This document shows, one piece after another, positions 7,210 to 11,225 of a DNA stretch of 11,225 bases. The notes below the pieces were generated by a model, which worked only from the letters and a program-made list of their open reading frames with translations, did no database searches and had not been told where the DNA came from. Origin of the DNA: Paracoccaceae bacterium (GTDB lineage Bacteria > Pseudomonadota > Alphaproteobacteria > Rhodobacterales > Rhodobacteraceae). Made by a program: the position numbers and the translations under genes. The first letter of the stretch is position 1; each line of letters starts with the position of its first letter. The stretch spans positions 1 to 11,225 of the forward strand of contig SKWJ01000315.1 in the NCBI GenBank assembly GCA_007128995.1, given 5' to 3'.

Positions 7210-8432
7210 TGGGTCGGTTTTCTCCGACCCGTCCTCTGCGATTTGGAGAATTTGTGGCGCTTATGGCGCTGCTTATCTCGACTGTCGCCTTTTCAATCGA
7301 CGCAATGTTGCCGGCATTGCCGGAGATCGGGCGAGAGCTTTCACCGGAGAACCCGGCCCGCGGTCAGTTGGTGATCGCAACTTTCGTATTTGGGCTGGGC
7401 CTTGGGACATTGATCTGCGGGCCTGTTTCAGATGCCTTTGGCCGCAAGTCAGTGTTGCTGGCGGGACTGGCGGTCTATCTGATCGGAGCATTTCTGGCAA
7501 TCCAGTCCCGGTCCATCGAAAGCCTGCTCGTGGCACGGTTCCTGCAAGGTCTGGGGGCTGCGGCGCCCCGAGTGGCGGCGACTGCGATGGTGCGCGATCT
7601 CTATGCAGGTCGGGCGATGGCGCGCGTCATGTCCATCATCATGACCCTGTTTGTCCTTGTGCCCGCCATCGCGCCCTCTGTCGGTGCCGGGATAATCTGG
7701 CTTTCACACTGGCGCATGATCTTCGTTGCCTTCATTGGCTTTGCTGTCATCGCGGGGCTGTGGCTGATGGCGCGTCAGCCCGAAAGCCTGCGGCCTGACA
7801 ATCAGCGGCCGCTGAGTCTGCGCAGCATCTGGGCTGCAATGATCGAGATCGTAACCAACCCAGCCGTCATGATCTATGTGGCGGCCCTGACCTTTGCCTT
7901 TGCCCCGCTTTTCGCCTGGCTGGCCAACCTGCCCATGATCTTCGAAGATGTCTATGATCGTGCCGCAACCTTTCCATTCTGGTTTGCCGCCACGGCGCTG
8001 GTTGCAGGGACTGCAAGCGTCGCCAACGCGAAACTTGTCATGCGCCACGGCATGCGCAAGATCGCGACAATCGCATTTGCATGGCAAGCCAGCATCTCAG
8101 TTCTATTCCTGCTGCTGCTGATGCGCGGTGTGCCAGCACCTTGGGATTTTGCCTTGTTCTTTGCCTTCATGTGCACAGCATTCTTCTCGATCGGGCTGAC
8201 ATTTGGGAATCTTAATGCGCTGGCGTTGCTACCGCTCGGGCATATGGCCGGGATCGGATCGTCTGTGGTGCAGTCGCTTTCGACTGTCGGGTCGGTTCTG
8301 ATTGCAGTGCCGATTTCATTGGCCTATGACGGCACCCCCCTGCCGCTGATATTCGGAATGATCCTGTGCGCCTCCGCGGCGCTGGCGCTGATGCTGGTCG
8401 CGCGCAGGTTCGCGATGGATGAAAGGTCGTAG
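7209..8432 (+). CDS. Bcr/CflA-type MFS multidrug exporter
   Basis: This is a 407-residue inner-membrane protein of the major facilitator superfamily, DHA1 group, with about twelve hydrophobic segments. SIDAMLPALPEIGREL (29-44) in and after helix 1 and the motif A loop GPVSDAFGRK (71-80) between helices 2 and 3 are typical of the Bcr/CflA drug-proton antiporters, as is RFLQGLGAAAPRVAATAMVRD spread over 110-130. Known relatives export bicyclomycin, chloramphenicol, sulfonamides or dipeptides; the cargo here is unknown. Translation can start at ATG 7209, sharing one base with the FrnE-like stop (TGATG), or at GTG 7206; neither has a good ribosome binding site, so coupling to the upstream gene is likely. 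Its location behind a CoA ligase and redox protein suggests it may export a substrate, product or toxic by-product of that pathway (inference). Confidence 0.9.
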   Translation: MGRFSPTRPLRFGEFVALMALLISTVAFSIDAMLPALPEIGRELSPENPARGQLVIATFVFGLGLGTLICGPVSDAFGRKSVLLAGLAVYLIGAFLAIQSRSIESLLVARFLQGLGAAAPRVAATAMVRDLYAGRAMARVMSIIMTLFVLVPAIAPSVGAGIIWLSHWRMIFVAFIGFAVIAGLWLMARQPESLRPDNQRPLSLRSIWAAMIEIVTNPAVMIYVAALTFAFAPLFAWLANLPMIFEDVYDRAATFPFWFAATALVAGTASVANAKLVMRHGMRKIATIAFAWQASISVLFLLLLMRGVPAPWDFALFFAFMCTAFFSIGLTFGNLNALALLPLGHMAGIGSSVVQSLSTVGSVLIAVPISLAYDGTPLPLIFGMILCASAALALMLVARRFAMDERS

Positions 8433-8437
8433 CGCAT

Positions 8438-8466
8438 TTGGTTTCGGATCGCGCACCCCCTATCTG
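8438..8466 (+). promoter_or_regulatory. Possible promoter of the qmcA-nfeD pair
   Basis: TTGGTT (8438-8443), a 17-base spacer and TATCTG (8461-8466) lie in the 65-bp gap before the SPFH gene. Each hexamer matches about half the consensus, so this is tentative; read-through from the exporter operon is also possible. Confidence 0.25.
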
Positions 8467-8497
8467 TGTTGAAACAGCTTTGTGTCGAGGATGAAGA

Positions 8498-9352
8498 ATG
8501 GAACTAATACTCGCGCTTGTGGTCCTGCTGGTGCTGATCGTCCTTCTGGGACTGAAGATCGTGCCACAATCCATGAATTACGTCGTAACCCGTCTGGGGG
8601 CTTACCATAGAACGCTGGATGCAGGCGTCAGCGTCATTATTCCATTTCTGGACCGCGTTCATTCCAAAGTGCCGGTGAATGATCAGGTTCTTAATGACAT
8701 ATCGCTTGAAGTCGTGTCGGCAGACAATGTCGTCTTTGGCGCACAGCTTCTTGTTGTCTACCGGATCGAGAATCCCGAGGCCGCTGTTTTTCGCGTCAAC
8801 AAGATTGATGAGCTGGTGATCGGGCTGGTGCAGTCGCTGGTCCGCTCGGAATTGGGCAAGGTAGAACTGGATGCAGTGCAATCCGACCGCGGGTCATTGA
8901 ATCTCGCCTTGCTGGAAGCGCTGGAAGATGCCGGGAAAACCTACGGTATTCGTATTTCCCGCTCCGAGATCACGGATGTAAGGCTGAACGAGACAACCCA
9001 GAAAGCGATGGCCGAGGTGCTGGCCGCCGAGCGTGAGCGCCGCGCCGCGATCACACGCGCCGAAGGGCAGCGCCGTGCAACCGAACTTGGGGCGGATGCC
9101 GAACTCTATGAGGCGCAGCGCCGTGCGGACGCGATCCGCGCAATCGCCCAGGCAAATGCCGAATCTAACCGTGTGATTGCGGATTCCCTGGAAGGCGAAA
9201 ACGCGCGCGATGCGCTGATCTTTCAGACCGCCCGCATGCAGGTCGAGGCGCTTGAGGGCCTTGCGAAATCCGAGAATTCAAAACTGATCATGTTGCCCGG
9301 CGGTCCGTCAAATTCATTCCGGGAAGCCGCCGCAATTCTGAAAGAGATGTGA
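8498..9352 (+). CDS. qmcA: SPFH/Band 7 membrane protein, QmcA (paraslipin) type
   Basis: This 284-residue protein is anchored by one N-terminal membrane helix (about 2-20), followed by a short polar link and the SPFH/Band 7 domain (about 21-180). It ends in an Ala/Glu/Arg-rich coiled-coil segment (about 170-225) that drives oligomerisation in this family. The block IVPQSMNYVVTRLGAYHRTL (21-40) and the ITDVRLNETTQKAMAEVLAA (158-177) region are typical of stomatin-like bacterial proteins, and the C-terminal NSKLIMLPGG fits too. Members organise membrane microdomains and assist membrane protein quality control. The start ATG 8498 has GAGG at 8487-8490 with a 7-base spacing. It is followed after 3 bp by an NfeD-like gene, the classic SPFH-NfeD pairing, so the two probably act in one complex. 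Confidence 0.93.
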   Translation: MELILALVVLLVLIVLLGLKIVPQSMNYVVTRLGAYHRTLDAGVSVIIPFLDRVHSKVPVNDQVLNDISLEVVSADNVVFGAQLLVVYRIENPEAAVFRVNKIDELVIGLVQSLVRSELGKVELDAVQSDRGSLNLALLEALEDAGKTYGIRISRSEITDVRLNETTQKAMAEVLAAERERRAAITRAEGQRRATELGADAELYEAQRRADAIRAIAQANAESNRVIADSLEGENARDALIFQTARMQVEALEGLAKSENSKLIMLPGGPSNSFREAAAILKEM

Positions 9353-9355
9353 ACG

Positions 9356-9694
9356 ATGGACATGTTCGCCCTGTCAGACTGGGTCATCTGGGGCTTGATA
9401 GCCGCAGTCTTGCTGGCCGTCGAGATGCTGACATTTGCCTATGTGGCGCTTGGTTTCGCACTGGGTGCAGCAGTCGTTGCGCTGCTGACTTATGCCCTGC
9501 CTGGGCTGCATATCTTCGTGCAGGCACTTGTCTGGGCGGCGGTGGGTCTGGGGGTCTGGCTTGGGCTCGCGCGCTGGAACAAGCATCGTCACAAGTCGCG
9601 CCCCGATATCAATGATTTTGATTCACGCGACTCGCTTCCAAAATCGGACCGCCAACGTCGCGCCCCCTCTCAGTCCGACCAACACCAGGACTGA
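9356..9694 (+). CDS. Short NfeD-like membrane protein
   Basis: This is a 112-residue protein with hydrophobic helices at about 9-28, 30-48 and 52-72, then a charged tail containing the RPDINDF motif (82-88). The N-terminal half matches the membrane part of NfeD proteins, and NfeD genes are normally found next to an SPFH gene, as here (3 bp after the QmcA-like gene). Many NfeD family members carry a soluble OB-fold domain at the C-terminus. Here the tail after residue 73 is about 40 residues, hydrophilic and low in complexity (SDRQRRAPSQSDQHQD), so no OB fold is evident. It is expected to be an inner-membrane accessory of the SPFH protein. It ends 15 bp from the convergent prs stop. Confidence 0.85.
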   Translation: MDMFALSDWVIWGLIAAVLLAVEMLTFAYVALGFALGAAVVALLTYALPGLHIFVQALVWAAVGLGVWLGLARWNKHRHKSRPDINDFDSRDSLPKSDRQRRAPSQSDQHQD

Positions 9695-9709
9695 CAGGAT
9701 GGGCACCGC

Positions 9710-10726
9710 CTATTCGCTGTACAACCCTTCATAGATCGGGATCAGCGTTTCAGTATCGAACAGCGAGGAAACAGAAGTCCCTTTCCAAGTGTTCAGGATA
9801 CCTTGGGCGAACATCGGCGCAGTCGGTACAATGCGGATATTTGGCGCGGCCAGAACGGCGTCTGTCGGGGCGATCGAGTCGGTTATGACCAGTGTTTTCA
9901 TGACCGAATTGGTAATCCGCTCAACCGCAGGTCCCGACATCACACCATGCGTGATATAGCTGTGCACTTCTGTTGCGCCTGCCTCGACAAGGACCTCGGC
10001 CGCCTTGCACAATGTGCCAGCCGTGTCACAAATGTCATCCACGATGATGCAGATCTTGCCCTCGACTTCCCCGATCACCGTCATTTCCGCAATCTCGCCC
10101 GGCTTTTCGCGCCGTTTGTCAACAATGGCCAATGCGCATCCGACGCGTTTGGCAAGTTCGCGCGCGCGGGCAACGCCACCCACATCAGGCGAGACGACAA
10201 CAACATCGCTCAAGCGTTCCTTGAAGTGATGCTTCAGATCAAGCGCGAATACTGGCGCGGCATAAAGGTTGTCGACCGGAATATCAAAGAAACCCTGGAT
10301 CTGGGCTGCATGCAGATCCAAGGTAAGAATGCGTTCAATCCCTGCCTGCGCAATCATATTGGCAACCAGCTTGGCCGAGATAGGCGTCCGGGCCTTGGTG
10401 CGCCGGTCTTGCCGGGCATAGCCGAAATATGGAATGACAGCCGTGATCCGAGCCGCCGAGGACCGTTTCAGCGCGTCTGCAATGATCAGAAGTTCCATCA
10501 GGTGATCGTTCGCCGGCTTTGATGTGGACTGTATGATGAACATGTCTTCGCCGCGGACATTCTCGAACACTTCGACGAACACCTCACCATCGTTGAAGCG
10601 TTCGACGCGCGCATCGACAAGCGATACGGACATGCCGCGATGCAGCGACATCCGCCGCGCGATCGCGCGGGCAAGAGGAACATTGGCGTTGCCTGCAATC
10701 AGCTTAGGCTCCGAGCGGTCGATCAT
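9710..10726 (-). CDS. prs: Ribose-phosphate pyrophosphokinase (PRPP synthetase)
   Basis: This 338-residue cytosolic enzyme makes 5-phosphoribosyl 1-pyrophosphate from ribose 5-phosphate and ATP, feeding purine, pyrimidine, histidine, tryptophan and NAD synthesis. Visible class I Prs motifs are: [18 protein letters not shown] (44-61); [12 protein letters not shown] (98-109), the catalytic ATP-binding flexible region; [12 protein letters not shown] (136-147); DKRREKPGE (203-211); and the PRPP-binding loop [11 protein letters not shown] (229-239). The total length is slightly above the 310-320 residues of E. coli and Bacillus Prs because of small insertions typical of alphaproteobacterial versions. 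ATG 10726 was chosen, with GAAGGA on the minus strand 7 bases upstream; the frame is open further upstream but has no supporting site. It is divergent from an HCCA-isomerase-like gene and convergent with nfeD. Confidence 0.96.
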   Translation of the reverse strand: MIDRSEPKLIAGNANVPLARAIARRMSLHRGMSVSLVDARVERFNDGEVFVEVFENVRGEDMFIIQSTSKPANDHLMELLIIADALKRSSAARITAVIPYFGYARQDRRTKARTPISAKLVANMIAQAGIERILTLDLHAAQIQGFFDIPVDNLYAAPVFALDLKHHFKERLSDVVVVSPDVGGVARARELAKRVGCALAIVDKRREKPGEIAEMTVIGEVEGKICIIVDDICDTAGTLCKAAEVLVEAGATEVHSYITHGVMSGPAVERITNSVMKTLVITDSIAPTDAVLAAPNIRIVPTAPMFAQGILNTWKGTSVSSLFDTETLIPIYEGLYSE

Positions 10727-10753
10727 CAGGGCGTCCTTCAAGATTCGCACGAG

Positions 10754-10781
10754 TTGACACCGCTTATCACCCCGGTAACGT
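10754..10781 (+). promoter_or_regulatory. Likely promoter of the HCCA-isomerase-like gene
   Basis: A perfect TTGACA -35 hexamer (10754-10759) is followed after 16 bases by TAACGT (10776-10781), a 3-of-6 match to the -10 consensus. Transcription would start near 10788, giving a leader of about 30 bases that includes the GAGGGG ribosome binding site (10804-10809). Confidence 0.45.
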
Positions 10782-10796
10782 CTTGCAAACCGCAAG
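10782..10796. repeat. Small inverted repeat in the prs divergent region
   Basis: CTTGC (10782-10786), a 5-base spacer and GCAAG (10792-10796) form a perfect 5-bp inverted repeat at the predicted transcription start of the plus-strand gene and upstream of prs. It could be an operator half-site pair; its short length makes chance likely. Confidence 0.3.
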
Positions 10797-10816
10797 CTCG
10801 CACGAGGGGATAAGCC

Positions 10817-11225
10817 GTGACGCAGATTGACTACTATCTCAGCCCTATTTCACCCTGGACTCATATGGCGGGTACGCGACCAGCAGAGATTGCAGCAGCG
10901 GCAGGCGTCGCCATTCGCTACAAACCTGTCGATCCGGCTGCACTTTTCCAGCAGACAGGCGGCAAGGTACTGGCAGAGAGACATGACAGCCGAAAAGCCT
11001 ATCGCGTTCAGGAACTCAGGCGGTGGGCTGCGCGGCTGGATATTCCACTCAAGCTGCAACCTGCTTTCTTTCCGACCAACCCCGCGCCGGCATCTTATGC
11101 CATTATCGCTGCGCAGGAAGCTGGCGGGGGTGACATGGCACAGTTGGTCAGCATGTTGACGCGGGCCTGCTGGGAGGAAGACCGCAACATCGCCGAGGAT
11201 GATGTCATTCGCGATTGCCTGTCGG
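10817..11225 (+). CDS. 2-hydroxychromene-2-carboxylate isomerase-like (kappa-GST) protein, 3' end outside window
   Basis: The first 136 codons are visible. The gene starts with GTG at 10817, preceded by GAGGGG at 10804-10809 with a 7-base spacing. The N-terminus [16 protein letters not shown] (4-19) matches the SPxS active-site region of 2-hydroxychromene-2-carboxylate isomerases, where the first Ser (S9 here) corresponds to the catalytic, glutathione-activating Ser. The blocks [20 protein letters not shown] (59-78), [10 protein letters not shown] (84-93) and [16 protein letters not shown] (119-134) also fit this thioredoxin-fold, helical-insert family. The founding enzyme isomerises a naphthalene breakdown intermediate using glutathione; most genomic homologues have no known substrate. 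It shares a 90-bp divergent region with prs. The missing C-terminal part should hold the cis-Pro loop, which would confirm the call. Confidence 0.85.
   Translation, partial: MTQIDYYLSPISPWTHMAGTRPAEIAAAAGVAIRYKPVDPAALFQQTGGKVLAERHDSRKAYRVQELRRWAARLDIPLKLQPAFFPTNPAPASYAIIAAQEAGGGDMAQLVSMLTRACWEEDRNIAEDDVIRDCLS

Noticed and set aside
10727..10795. Upstream extension of Prs to 361 residues
   Set aside because: Prs homology starts at the ATG at 10726, which has GAAGGA upstream. The extension is basic and unlike Prs N-termini.
1..11225. CRISPR arrays, insertion sequences, integrase or phage genes, tRNA or rRNA genes
   Set aside because: Looked for on both strands by eye; no direct-repeat arrays, transposase motifs, terminal repeats or recognisable RNA genes were seen.

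Overview
The window looks like chromosomal DNA of an alphaproteobacterium, most likely of the order Rhodobacterales. The signs are GC-rich codon use, a class I lysyl-tRNA synthetase in place of the usual class II enzyme, an HdaA-type DnaA homologue behind an AI-2E family permease, a 338-residue Prs of alphaproteobacterial type, and dense packing with short overlaps. No rRNA, tRNA, CRISPR array, insertion sequence, phage gene or replication origin was seen. No gap between genes exceeds about 110 bases.

Left part (1-2658, minus strand). Read in transcription order: a small TerB-like helical protein, an AI-2E/PerM family membrane protein, the replication regulator HdaA (coupled to the permease by a TGATG stop/start overlap), and an exported YbaY/YscW-like protein cut by the window start. 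A perfect 6-bp inverted repeat lies between hdaA and the YbaY-like gene.

Middle part (2766-8432). lysK runs on the plus strand, divergent from the TerB-like gene, and its end overlaps the end of a convergent XRE-cupin regulator gene by 17 bp. That regulator is divergent from a compact run of three overlapping plus-strand genes: a benzoate-CoA-ligase-like AMP-forming acid:CoA ligase, a FrnE-like DsbA-family oxidoreductase with a CPWC site, and a Bcr/CflA-type drug exporter. The arrangement suggests a small regulated module for an organic acid or an aromatic or antibiotic-like compound, but the substrate cannot be read from the sequence. It is the most interesting unit here.

Right part (8498-11225). 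A QmcA-type SPFH membrane protein and a short NfeD-like partner form a two-gene plus-strand unit. prs (PRPP synthetase) follows on the minus strand. It is divergent from a 2-hydroxychromene-2-carboxylate isomerase-like (kappa-GST) gene that runs off the window end, with a perfect TTGACA -35 hexamer in front of that gene.

Overall this is mostly ordinary housekeeping and envelope content. I see no convincing new biological system. The findings are modest: one candidate regulated catabolic/detoxification module, several unusual start or overlap arrangements, and a few variant motifs.
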